Shown: piece after piece, positions 21,189 to 32,789 of the stretch
Numbering within the stretch: the stretch's first letter is position 1
How the letters are laid out: each line of letters opens with the position of its first letter
From: Chara braunii
Taxonomy: Eukaryota; Streptophyta; Charophyceae; Charales; Characeae
Length of the DNA stretch: 64,000 nucleotides
Assembly (NCBI GenBank): GCA_003427395.1
Contig: BFEA01000021.1
Location: forward strand, 2,026,960-2,090,959
Direction of reading: 5' to 3'
Made by a program: the position numbers and the translations under genes
Notes under the pieces: model-generated
Databases searched by the model: none
Seen by the model: the letters and a program-made list of their open reading frames with translations, nothing else
What the model was told of the DNA's origin: nothing

Positions 21189-21424
21189 CCATCGACAGGA
21201 TGAACAACACACTGGCCAACGTGTAAGTCTCCAACCCCGCGTTTGGCCCCACGCTTCCATCGCTAGGATGAGCAAAATAGAAAGAATCCTCCACTAGAAC
21301 ACGGAAAACAGGAAGCACAAAATATATATATATATTAATATATCGTCAAATAGAACTGCCCGGTAAACCGTAGGCAGAGAGGGAGAAGAGGACAACAAAC
21401 GAGGGGCTGTGACAAACTGTTTCG

Positions 21425-21461
<37 letters not shown>

Positions 21462-21530
21462 GAAGAAGAGAGAAAACAGGAAGCAGGAAGCAGGAAGCAG
21501 GCGGGCAACGGCAAGCCGTCCGGGCGGGCC
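20695..21530. other. Microsatellite-containing interval, no gene
   Basis: Contains a short CCCAGCGG tandem (about 20820-20845), a (GA)n at about 21149-21185 and a (TA)n at about 21427-21457. Confidence 0.5.
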
Positions 21531-21705
21531 GGATGGCCGCAAACCAGGCCTCCCGTCATTCCCCGCAGGCCACAAAACGGCACTGTGTTTCTCCCTCGTG
21601 CCCCGCGGGCGGCCCCGATGGATGGCCGCAAACCAGGCCTCCCGTCTTTCCCCGCCTGCCACGAACCGGCACTCGGCTTTCGGCTTTTCCCTCGTGCCCT
21701 GCACG
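21531..21705 (+). repeat. Tandem duplication, about 90-bp unit
   Basis: GGATGGCCGCAAACCAGGCC followed by TCCCGTC and TTCCCCGC occurs twice, and TCCCTCGTGCCC follows each copy. Confidence 0.8.
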
Positions 21706-22532
21706 GGTTCATGGGCCCGATGGTCGCTGGGCCCAATGGTCGCTGCAAGTTCGTGCCCCTCGTAATTGTATAACAATTAAGTTGAATTAACTCTCACAGC
21801 AATAATAGCATGCTCATTTCGTCCAACTTCACAATAGCAGATGTGCCACATTGATAACACAAAGGAGAATGCCACAACACAGAGAGAATACAAAGAGAGG
21901 AGGAGAGGGAGAGAAGAAGAATCGAGAAGCCAACGCAGTAATTCTCCCGAACGCGACGACCCTTGATGGGTAAAAGTATTGGCGTCAACGCATCACCCAT
22001 CTCTCCACCAGTTCCGTGCCAAGTTGGTTGACAGTTTCCTGACAAAGTCAGTTCCCTGCCTACCGTAGACATCTACTCATCAACCAGTGACGATAGCGCG
22101 ACTTGGGCCCGTCACTCAGGGTCCCTAACCTGAAGACCGGGTCTCGCGCAGGCATCCGGCTTTTTCCTTTAGTAGTATGGAGATTGGGATGTAGAAAGAT
22201 AGATGTAGATGTAGATGTAGTTGTAGATGTAGATGTAATTTTGAACTGTGTACCAGCCAAGAGGGGCGGTGTGTGTGTTTTGTCCTTCGCTGTGTGGAAG
22301 CCATGGAATGTGGCCTAGCGTATTCTCAGACGGTACAATAGTAGGACATTGTCGCCGCAATGGACTGTCGCAGCACCAGTTTCAATGCGGCATTCATTAT
22401 TGTGTCATGATATCGTTCTTGTGCCCAACTCGCATGTTGAGCTGTGGGACTGAAGAGGACCATGCCTACGTGGGCTTGGGCTGGAAGGAATTGGAGAAAC
22501 GGGGACGTGAGTTCGGATCCAGAGTGCTGGTT
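21706..22532. other. No gene recognised
   Basis: Includes a (GATGTA)n-like tract at 22199-22238. The rest is unassigned. Confidence 0.4.
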
Positions 22533-22616
<84 letters not shown>

Positions 22617-22621
22617 AAAAA
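22533..22621. repeat. (AC)n plus poly(A)
   Basis: About 30 AC repeats run directly into about 27 A residues. Confidence 0.95.
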
Positions 22622-23594
22622 GAGTTCGAAATTCGAATCTTGAGTGCTGGCTTAACAATTGGCTAGCTTGATTGAAAATTAAGACGATGTAGATTTCAAG
22701 GGCCGTGCCAGGGAAAGGACTGGTTGTGGGAATGTGTAGGACTATCATTGCTTCTTGCGTACGTAGGGAGGCGCAGACCTTCCGTTGTGCGCTTGACCTT
22801 CTGTTTGAATGGCACTGTTGTACTCCCCCCTCCTTTTTTTTTTCAGTGGCATTAATGACAAACAACCTCTTCTGATCCACCACCTGTCATCTATGAAAAT
22901 GGGAGTGGCGAACTTATGCACCCACTTTCTCCTGCAAGATACATAAATGATTGGCCATTTTCTGACAGATTTGGCGAGTAGTGGAGAAAGCCCCAAGCAG
23001 AACCTACCATTGAACTGTTCAAAAACTTCAATTTGAAATTTAATGCGGACGTGAGTTCCATGTTTGTATGTAGATGCTTGGCTGAGTAGCTAGTTTATGG
23101 CATGTCTTCGTATGTCAGATGCAGACTCTGGATTTGACAACTGCTATTAGTCTGAGATCAGTTCGTGTTTTATTTAAACTTCAGTAGGAGAAGTATACCA
23201 TAACCTTTACAGACGAAATGACAACTTGTCTTTCCTCAAAGATTGAGTTTGTCTGTGATCAGAGTTGAAAGTGGAGTGTCAGACTTTGACTGTACATATG
23301 TGTGTGTGTTATATATGCGTTGTGTAGCTTCTGCGACCGCGTCACAGCATGTTGTGCTGAAGAGTGCGCTTATAAACAACACCGGGAAAGAGCCCGCAGC
23401 CAGGGATGCCCATAGAAAAGAATGCTTGTAAAGCCCAGCTTTCAATAGTCATAAACTGAAAAACGAACCGACCAGCGGTGAGAAAAGTACAACAAGACAA
23501 ACAAAATGGCAAGGCTGAGGTCAGAACACGACACGGTACTTGGATGACACACCGCAACAGAGAACAAAGGGTGGAGGGCAAGGGGGAGGCGGGC
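22622..23594. other. No gene recognised
   Basis: Mixed AT-rich sequence up to the gap. Confidence 0.4.
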
Positions 23595-24009
23595 NNNNNN
23601 NNNNNNNNNNNNNNNNNNNNNNNNNNNNNNNNNNNNNNNNNNNNNNNNNNNNNNNNNNNNNNNNNNNNNNNNNNNNNNNNNNNNNNNNNNNNNNNNNNNN
23701 NNNNNNNNNNNNNNNNNNNNNNNNNNNNNNNNNNNNNNNNNNNNNNNNNNNNNNNNNNNNNNNNNNNNNNNNNNNNNNNNNNNNNNNNNNNNNNNNNNNN
23801 NNNNNNNNNNNNNNNNNNNNNNNNNNNNNNNNNNNNNNNNNNNNNNNNNNNNNNNNNNNNNNNNNNNNNNNNNNNNNNNNNNNNNNNNNNNNNNNNNNNN
23901 NNNNNNNNNNNNNNNNNNNNNNNNNNNNNNNNNNNNNNNNNNNNNNNNNNNNNNNNNNNNNNNNNNNNNNNNNNNNNNNNNNNNNNNNNNNNNNNNNNNN
24001 NNNNNNNNN
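23595..24009. other. Assembly gap, 415 N
   Basis: Unresolved bases. ORFs drawn through it have no meaning. Confidence 1.
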
Positions 24010-24153
24010 CATAAGAGTGCAGTAGGCACTCCAAACGAGGAACCACCGACTGTTTGGCACTACTTAAGGGTGCTCAGTTGGACACACAAAACATACTTAG
24101 AAAAAGTCAGGGGGAGGACAGACAACAGAAGAAAGGCCAACAAACATAAAACT

Positions 24154-24156
<3 letters not shown>

Positions 24157-24200
<44 letters not shown>
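24157..24200. repeat. (TG)n microsatellite
   Basis: About 22 TG repeats. Confidence 0.95.
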
Positions 24201-24205
<5 letters not shown>

Positions 24206-24548
24206 TCAGGAGTGATGAGCAATGGCCCCTAGGGCCCCCTAACCCCTATATGTATAAAGAAGAAATTTAAAAAAAATAAAAAAATAAAAATCTTCGGGCT
24301 CGGTCTATTTTGGGCCACGTTCGAGCTCGGTACCAAACATTCGGGTTCGGTCACCAAGCCCGAGCGCGATGCTACGCAGCTCTGCACCATTGTTTCGACC
24401 TGAACAACTAATGCGAATTCCTTTCACATAATTGCATTTTTCAATTTGTTGGAAAACAGATCTACAGATTTGACGAAATGATGTTTGTTTTCTTCAATTT
24501 ATTGTATATTTCTTGTGCAATCAAAGAAGCACTTTGATAAACAGAAGC

Positions 24549-24550
<2 letters not shown>

Positions 24551-24638
<88 letters not shown>
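24551..24638. repeat. (TG)n microsatellite
   Basis: About 44 TG repeats with one interruption. Confidence 0.95.
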
Positions 24639-25945
24639 CGACCGTTCGACTGCATTCACCCTGCCTCCAAAAGAGGAACTACCTGCATCAGCGTACCTCC
24701 AGTCTTCCCTCTCCGCGCTCTACAACGACCTCCCCTATGACCGGTCTTAGGGACAACTACGACAGGACCCTTTTTTTGCTATCGGAAAGTTTAACCCCAA
24801 ACAAACCCGTCCCGGACTCGCTGTACCGCACAACCTTACCTCAGGCAGAAATCACACGAAACGACGAAAATGCAACCCGCACAAGCGCAGCCTCCTGGTT
24901 GTGAACTTTCTCCGCCGGCCGCTAGTAGATGGCCCCAGCCTTGTGGAGAAATTGTTCCCCTAAAAATTCGGGGCTCGGAGCAAGACCCGGTAGAGCGACC
25001 GCCGACCATACATGGGGGTGTACTTGCCTTCGGCACCTGTGCAATGAAATTTGGGAGAAAAAAAAATCTCTGTGCCATGCTTTGCAGCAGTGCAATACAG
25101 AGGCAAAGCGGGAGGGGTCGAGTATGCAAGCCTACCTTCTGACCCCTCCGTGCCCCAGAAAAATTAATTTCATATCAGGGGCCTGACCCATAATTAGCGA
25201 AGTAACCACTCCGTTCAGGATTTCGATCACGTGTGGCCTCAAGTGACGCAGTATGGCCGTCGAATACATCGACGACCTGGTAGTTTCCGAGCGGGGATCG
25301 TAAAGATGCCCACCTCCGTGCGTCGAAAAACAAAGAAAAAGTCTGAAAAACAAATTTGGACATGATAGCTCGTGGCTTTGCGTGGGCGGGAAGTCTGGAT
25401 TTTATGGACTCGAAAGGGTGGGGTTGATTTCCAGACTTCGTTTTTTTTTTTTTTTTTGCCTCTGAGAAATCGAACTTCAAATGTGACATTCAAAGATTGT
25501 GGTGGATCTGACAGGAACGTCTCCGCGTCTGTCGGAAGGCCTGTTAGAGGCATCATGAGATACATGGTGATGAATGTATTCCCATACCCGTTACTTGTTC
25601 ATCATCGTGGCTGTGTTCGTGGACACATTCTATTGCCACGGTACATCACTATGAAGACTTCCGTGAAGGAGATCTATCAAACCTTAAATTCCAATGCACA
25701 GCTGTTCTTCTTTGTTTTATGTGCCATTTCAATTCATTTTAAATCAGAAAATGATCCATTCATGCAAATAAAAAATCACTTTGTCTTTCTAAAAATCCAT
25801 AAAATTGCGTCACACATGGTAGACGGATTGCGTTTGGTCCTGTTTCCGCAGCTGGTTGAGGGGTTGCGTTTGGTTCTGTTTCTACAGCCTGGACTTGCAC
25901 CCGGCCGGAATGGCAGGGAGCAAATCTGGCGCTGTGAATGTTTTG
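24639..25945. other. No gene recognised
   Basis: Mixed sequence. A 20-bp element GGTTGCGTTTGGTTCTGTTT is duplicated near 25828 and 25862, leading into the A-tailed end at 25946. Confidence 0.4.
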
Positions 25946-25995
25946 TAAGGGACACCGGGCCCATTTCCTGGTAAAGTTTAAATGGAAACTATTCA

Positions 25996-26027
<32 letters not shown>
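25946..26027 (+). mobile_element. A-tailed retroelement end with hairpin 1, copy g
   Basis: AAGGGACACCGGG, a loop and CCTGGT form a compensated version of hairpin 1 (ACCGGG/CCTGGT). About 40 bp and then a 29-nt A run follow. Confidence 0.5.
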
Positions 26028-26029
<2 letters not shown>

Positions 26030-26092
26030 TTGCTAGTGGGTCCAGGCCCCAGGTGGCCTGATAGACCACAAATCTGCAATGAACCCAGATCG

Positions 26093-27081
26093 TGAGACAG
26101 TTGTCAAGAATGCAAGCCCAGATAAATGTCCATCGGCTGATGATTACTAATAGTCCAAATCGTAACCAGACAGAATGAGGTGAGGCAATCATACACAGAC
26201 GAAGAGAGAGGAGGGAGAAGAGACAAAGGAGAGGAAGTACAATGCCCACTCCTGCTTCGGGCTCCCTCCTCTACTACCACCTCAACAATCAATAGTCTGA
26301 ACGAGTATCCGAGTATCCTCAATGTGCCACGTGGCACGTCTAATCAGTTCCACATCAGCATCTGGAGCAATGTCGACATGAAGACCACCAGGTACGTATC
26401 CTCGAACTCTCCACAGTCCTGATCTCCTCCTGAAGTGACGACGAAACAGAACAGCAATGCCGATTATGTAGTCCCAGCCATAGAACACGTGGTCAGCAGC
26501 CACGTCAGCCAATGATACACGTGGCAGCAGCCACGTCAGCGATAGCGCACGGCAGCTGCCACATCAGCATGCCAAGAAGACAGGAGCCACCATGCCAGAC
26601 AAGCAGCACCTCGCCAAGTCACAATGCCAGCGTCGCAGCGTCGAGCCAGCGTTGAAGTCAACGCGTGAAGTCAGCATCAACGCAAGACAGAATGAATGTC
26701 AAAGTCAGGGAGTCAGCTCTTATGTAGTGTTTCACGCGGGGTCTAGTCCCCGAATGCTGTATCTCTCAGCCGTTCAGATCTCAATGCAAATGAGGGCCCG
26801 GATTGGCCTGAAACCAAATTCCCTCCGCCCTAGATGCTGTCTGGGTACCTGCGCACAACAAGTGAGTGTATCCAACCAAGGGCCTGGGTGCGGTACCTTT
26901 GACTCTACAGTTGACTTTGACTCTTGAATTTCCTGTATGCAGCGTTCGGTCACACAGCCACACTCGACAGACTCAGGCCTGGGCGTGCCTTGGTCACACA
27001 GCCCAGCGCAAATCAACTTAGATCTGCGTTTCCTGGGGCTGAGTTCTGAGTCCCAGGCTACTTCTCAACAAGGTTATTACA
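26093..27081 (-). repeat. 3' LTR of the Ty3 element, 989 bp
   Basis: Complete LTR with TG...CA ends. Its inner 485 bp (26597-27081) match the partial 5' LTR at 41966-42448. The outer part (26093-26596) has no partner because the 5' copy is truncated. I counted about 22 mismatches between the shared parts by eye, nearly all transitions. Confidence 0.85.
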
Positions 27082-27120
27082 TTCCTGCCGGCCCATTTTC
27101 GAGTTCCACCGCAGAAATAT

Positions 27121-27504
27121 TTAAGACTTTAACCCTCGTTCATAAGCAGCAACAATATCAGGAGCAGTTTCAAGTAGTTCACGTTTACTAAACCATCTGT
27201 CCTCAGATGGTGCTTGAGTTTTGAAACGTACCTTGAACTGCTTCTGAGGTTGTCTACATCCTCCCATAGAGAAGTAGCCATGCTCTATGATCCGGTCAAC
27301 CTCGTATCCGCCATCCATGTCTGGTGGAATCATAGAGGGTTTGTGTAGAAACTCATTTCCTTCTACGTAAGGCAACAATTTGGACGCATGAAAGACAGGA
27401 TATGTTTTGAGGTGAGGGGGAATATCAACTCGATGAGACGGTCCCTCTGCATCTCCAATTACCTTGAGAACTTCCCAGAGTCCAAAATACTAAAAAACAT
27501 AGAC
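27121..27504 (-). pseudogene. Ty3 integrase C-terminus with chromodomain
   Basis: The frame runs FGLWEVLKVIG, then HRVDIPPHLKTYPVFHASKL, the usual gypsy integrase C-terminal signature. A chromodomain-like segment EVDRIIEHGYF...FKVRFKTQAPSEDRWFSKREL (aromatic cage-type positions, about residues 30-75 of the 27378-27121 ORF) follows. Chromodomains target integration to marked chromatin. An in-frame stop (VF*YFG) lies close to the LINE insertion. It continues from the integrase at 37686-38673 once the LINE is ignored. Confidence 0.85.
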
Positions 27505-27512
27505 AGGTAGCA
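27505..27512. repeat. Left target-site duplication of LINE-1
   Basis: AGGTAGCA here is repeated as GGTAGCA at 37679-37685 immediately after the poly(A). The first A may belong to the tail. Joining the flanks restores the integrase reading frame (QKLLP then VYVF). Confidence 0.8.
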
Positions 27513-28903
27513 CCCCCCCCCAGTGGATTTGCGCTTAGCGCATGCGCACCGAAGCCAAAGCGCTTGAAAGAGTCCATGTCACAGGCTGACGAGGAGCCAC
27601 GTCAGATCCTTAGGAACTTGATTGTGGAGGTCATTCTCCACGTCCTGCTTCTTTGGATTTTGCATCTTTCCTCCATTGCCATCGTACTTTGAGTACGGAA
27701 GAAGGCCTTGCAATGTGAACATTGTTCATCATTGATGGAGTAAGCGGAGAAAGCCCTGGTAGAAGGAAAGTCTGTGTTATTGCTGTCAATTCAAGTCTGT
27801 TTTAGTCGCACAAAAGGCTTATCCTCACGGAGAATTGAAGTCAAAGTTTCAAGTCAACTACGTATTAGCAACTCATCGTAGTCTGCGGCTGTTACTCTCC
27901 TTCCTTTGACCACTGCCTTATGTTATCCGACGAGTGATCGATGAGAATTGATCCCCCTATGGGTCATACTGTGTACGGGTTCAACTGTATGTAAAGCATA
28001 TTTAACCATCACTATAGGCTGTGGGGTGAGGATACATGCAAGGATAGTGCAATTAAACGACAGACTACCATGTCCCTGAACTAGAATGATAGACGGAGTA
28101 CATTCCTATAACTGGAATTGGATGAAGTAAGAGAGTAATCATCGCACGTTTACAGTTTGAAGGTTAGAATCTCACTCTGTCTATCAAAGTTGACGGACAT
28201 AGGCATTACCACATTGGGGAGGTTGTCTAAAAAAGAAGGAGGTAGGACGGTGATAGTCAAGAGGACGTGAAGATAAAAAAAATCAACATCTTGGTTGGTT
28301 ACGACTAGAGGAAGTGGAATCGACATCACGTGGGGCAAAATTATATCTCAAGACGGGTTAATGACATTCGGGAAGTGGAACATCAATCCTCCTCTGGTAC
28401 GTACCTCTCTCCGTTTACCCTCTCCCAACCTTGTATCCCTGCTCTATCCATGAGCACCAAGTCAGTCAAAAAGAACCAATAAGGATTCATTGAGTTGAAA
28501 CGCAATTGATTGAACCTTCCTCCACCTCATTCATAATAATTTATTAATAATTATTAATAATTACTAATAATTTATTGTTTTTTGAACTTTTTCTCTCCCT
28601 TTCTTCTCTCTCATTTCCATCTTTTACACTGACCGAAGAAGGAAAAGGGGGCTGTATGATTAGGGTGTAGGAACGCAGAAGCATATTGGTTGGCTGATAT
28701 AGGAAGAAGGTGAAATTCATCGTAGTATCACATACGTAAAATAACGTGGTACAAATGTGCGTCAACAGTGAAGAAGTACTAAGAATTGTTGGTGATCTTT
28801 CCATCTCCTGGCTAATTGCACCACAACCTCCCCTTTTCTCACAATGAATTTGGGATTTAGGCGTGCGAAAGGACCTGGGTCATTGTTTTTTTACTGAGGG
28901 GCC
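27513..28903 (+). promoter_or_regulatory. LINE-1 5' UTR
   Basis: Begins with nine C residues right after the target duplication and runs to the ORF1a ATG. It has no ORF of note. By analogy with other LINEs it should carry an internal promoter, but I could not identify one by eye. Confidence 0.6.
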
Positions 28904-31663
28904 ATGAGACATGTCATGATGAAACAGATAGGTCCAACCCCATATGCTCGCCCTGCATCGACGACCACCAACCGTTCCCTAGGAGGACTTTCAGGGAAAC
29001 AGCCGTGGGCAGGCAAAACCTGCATTCCGCATCACGTCAAAACAGCGAATGTTGTGGCTCTGTTAGGGGGACAAATGAATGAGCAACGTCTGTCCAAACA
29101 CTTATCCATCACGAGCACCGAAGAATTCCCTGCTCTTAGTATATCACAAATCGCTTCCCCTGATGGCAATCATCCTGGTGATGACGTGGTGGTACCAAAG
29201 AGCATAATAAATGACACGTATATGGTGGACGACGATGATAACTCATCAGGGGCAGGAGAAGAGGACGATGAGATCCTTGCAGAGGAGGAACGGATGCTGG
29301 AGCGGGTTCATGAGATTCTGACAGAGGACGAACAAATGCACGAGCAGATCCAGGATAGCACCCAACCCTCATCATCAGTCAACAGTCAGAATCGGAATAG
29401 GCAGAACAGGCAGGAGAGCACTTCCCAAGGAGCCAACCAACCTTCGTGGGCTCAGAAGGTGAGGGAAACCATACAAAACAGAACGCTAGACATCCATCGT
29501 CTCTCAGTTAATCCCTCAGGACCTCATGATGAAAAGTTGAAAGTGCCAATGACAAATCTGTCATCCGCAAGAGCACATGTCCTCTCGCTTTTTCTTCTAC
29601 CGTCGGAGCAGCTGGTGATAGATCAAGGGGGACAAAAAACTTTAATGAAATCATATCCAATTGATAAACTAATACAACTTGATATAATATATACTAAGCA
29701 TGCTAGTAATTGGATATTTTACGATGATGCAGCTCACAGATCTGTCAACGACAAAATCAAATTCATCTGCAAAAAATTGGAGTCGTTGAAGGATGGTGCA
29801 GAGGGGGTAACTGAGTTTTTTTTAATTCAACGAGTCACTCCCACAGTGTTTACTATCCTTAGACTGTTTGATAAGGATAAAGTACGAATTGATTCGTGGA
29901 ATAAATTGTTTTGGGATAGATCTGAAGTCCGAATTTACCCCTGGTTGCCAAAGAAAGTAGGACCAGAGGAAAAAAGGGAGCAGATGATGAGAGACTTCTA
30001 TTGGGTAGAATTCAAACATATCTCAATAGAGATCCAGGCGACATTCATTTATGATTTTGACCAACAGTATAAGATTGTGGATTTTATTAATCCATTACCT
30101 TCGTATGTAGCGAAAAGAGATGATTACTTAATGCTAGCGCTGGATCTCCCCAAGGAACAATTATTCTCAATTGATGATATCATCCCATTCAAGATGGGAG
30201 GGAGAGTGCATCAGATTCACACGGCCCATAAATTCAGGCCGTGGTGTTTTAAGTGCAAGTCGTATGGTCACCTCCATACGGACTATGCATGCTCCCTCCA
30301 TCCCCAACGTGCTGTTCCCCCGGAGAAACGCCTTAAGAGAGATCCCAAAAGACCTAATAAATGGGTTCCAGCGGTACCAGGTCACGAAGGGTGGGTTTTC
30401 CATGCAGATACTAATCAGGCAGGCCAACCTGCAGGGTGGATATGGGAAGGGAGGAGTGATTTTCACAAATCTCCCCGTCCCCCGCATGATTGGCTCCCTC
30501 CCCCAACACAGTCTGTTCATGATGAAAAAGCCTCAGTCTCTGATCCCAAAGGCACAAAGTCACAAACCTCGTGGGCCAAAAAGAAGGTTTCTCACGATCC
30601 CAAGGAAGTTGGTACACAGGAGTTGGACAATTCATCAGGTGGAAATTCAGTGGGAGATAGTAAGGCTCACAAAACCAAGGACCAGGCCTCCACCTCTAGG
30701 AATGGATCAGATCGCTCGTTGGGATCAAGAGCAGCTGATTATATTCAAAAAGATGTCACTAAATGGAGGGAAGTGAAAAAGAAGGACATTGCTCAGAAAT
30801 GCGCCACTATGGATGAGGTAAATAAGAAGGAAGTTGAGGTAAACAGACGAAGAGAACAGATAAGTGCGTCTGTAGATCCTCATTTGGACTATGTCCCAAT
30901 GGAAATTAACCCACTCAGCGTGACATTTGGAAGTGATTTAATGGACATTGAAGCTATCCAGCCTTGCGTTCCCCCGCCATCAGTTATCCAGAATGACACA
31001 CCCAACTCATATTTTGTAGTAGACATTAAAACCAAGGTCCTGCCCATTGCTGATTGGTTGTTGTACAACCTTAAATCACAACACCCTTGATTGGACACAT
31101 CTCACTGCCCACATGTCTTGGATAGCTTACTTACAATGTTGGAAAGCAGCAGAAGTTTGGTCACTTTCCTGAAACAGGATCCTCCGCACGAAGTGTCATG
31201 GGATGATATTTGTGCTAAGTTACTAACGATTGTCTCTACTAGGTTTAATTGCGAGAGTATCCATGACACTAACCTTTTGCTAGATCTCAGGCACAATACT
31301 CAATCGCTCATGATCACGGTAGAGGACAGGGATAGAAAGCAACAGCGAAGTATGGAAGGAGGGAGAGTACTGCAAAATAACTCACAAAATCACTCACACT
31401 CACACAACCACAACACTCACCAGGAAATCTCTTCCACTTCCCAGACAGCGGTTGTACCAGACTGCGATGACAAGACAGTGACAGTTGAGCATCCTGAGCC
31501 ACTTATAGTGACCAATGAGATGTTAGATGATCAATCTATCTTATCGTCTTCTGGGAGTCAGGTTACCATCGAAATCTCGCTTCTCAAACCACTCATGAGA
31601 CACAACAGACCCAGTTTCCTCTGCATGTTTCCGAAAAAAACGACCAGTCTAACTTTCAAATAA
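28904..31663 (+). pseudogene. LINE-1 ORF1a, RNA-binding protein with zinc knuckle
   Basis: Starts at ATG 28904. It is open for 728 codons, then TGA at 31088-31090, then open in the same frame to 31663, so one nonsense change splits a protein of about 919 aa. Acidic and serine-rich sequence comes first. A region of about residues 235-430 resembles the DUF4283/RRM-like domain of plant LINE ORF1 proteins (FYWVEFKHI, DYLMLALDLP). A cysteine-histidine knuckle follows at about residue 450 (CFKCKSYGHLHTDYAC), then GWVFHADTNQAGQPAGWIWEG. That last segment has a clear counterpart in LINE-4 (GWMFRAYADGRPGQWIWQG). The likely role is coating LINE RNA in the cytoplasmic RNP. Confidence 0.8.
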
Positions 31664-31710
31664 TTATTTCTGGAATAACACGGCAAAAAAAGTATTTACA
31701 GATTTAAGCT

Positions 31711-32651
31711 GTGAAATCTGTTGATGCTTGCAGGCATAGCCAAGGTTTAATTGAATGGGACCCCGGGTCTGGAGATACTCAGAAAGATCAATCTGCTGAA
31801 ACAATTAACATTGGTCAATCTACTGTATTGAATGACAGGGACGAGGCCTCTGGATCAGAAGAAGGGACCAAAGACAGTGCCCTCAGGGCTCTCAGTTTGC
31901 TAAGCTCGCTTCTACCTCCCACAGCGTAGATGGTGCTACTACTACTCTGATCTCTACGTCTGCCAAGCCTCATAAGGAGAATGTTTGATCCCAGGTAGTG
32001 GATCTCACAGAGGACCTCCCCAATTTCTCCTCACAGGAAGTAAACCCAAAGGGAGAAAATGGTGAAACACCCTTAATTATGTCCCAGCCTTCGACAGTAA
32101 CAGCAAACACAGAGCTCATAACGAAAAGACAAAAATTGAAGCATAGACTGGCGAAAGGTCAAGATTGCTTATCCTCGGTAAATGTGGGCATTGTTTTTGT
32201 GTCAGTCAGGTGCAAGGAAGGTGTGTGGGAGGTAGGTCTATCAATTCAAAAAAATGTTGTATATGGGGAAGTTACAGTCCTAGGCACTTCCTTTCCACCC
32301 CTCTCGCTATCCACGAAGGATGGGCAGCCCGCAACAGATCACCTAATCCGGAATGAAATCAACAGATATATCACAGACAACTTCCCGCAAGGAAATACAG
32401 CGATCCTCTTTCTAACTGATGGGGAAAAAAGACTAGCAGAATGGGATGTGTATGTGAAATTTGATGTAGGTAAACAAGTTGAGCTCGGGTGGTTTAATCA
32501 TGATCTGCTTAATGAACTACAATTCATGAAGGTGAAAGCGAGCAGTTTCTGGTCGGAGACCGATGTTAGTACACTCCTGGTTCGCCTCCTTGGACATCGC
32601 AGTCTAATACCAGGTGCCCTGTTGGATCTGGGCCCTTGGATGAACTGTTGA
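31711..32651 (+). pseudogene. LINE-1 ORF1b, conserved domain of unknown function
   Basis: Two pieces in different frames (31711-31929, 31998-32651). The second holds a compact alpha/beta-looking domain: NVGIVFVSVRCKEGVWEVGL, then IRNEINRYITDNFPQGNTAI, then LGWFNHDLLNEL. The opening strand matches LINE-4 ORF1b (GVIILPVARQKEGRQWLLGL). I do not recognise a named family with certainty. A degenerate Nudix-like fold is one possibility, but the catalytic Nudix box is not visible. Confidence 0.55.
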
Positions 32652-32789
32652 ACCCTCCCATTTTCAGTATATTCCACTCGAACTTTTTTGTGATTGATAT
32701 TAACAATGGCATCTTTCAGGATGGATAGGTTCCAGGTGATTGATAGCCTGTATAATAAACTTGGAAATACATTAAAAGACAAGCAGATT

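Noticed and set aside
22326-22883. 185-codon ORF with Val-Cys repeats
   Set aside because: Produced by the (AC)n microsatellite and poly(A).
23342-24060. Long ORFs across 23.6-24.0 kb
   Set aside because: They run through a 415-bp assembly gap.
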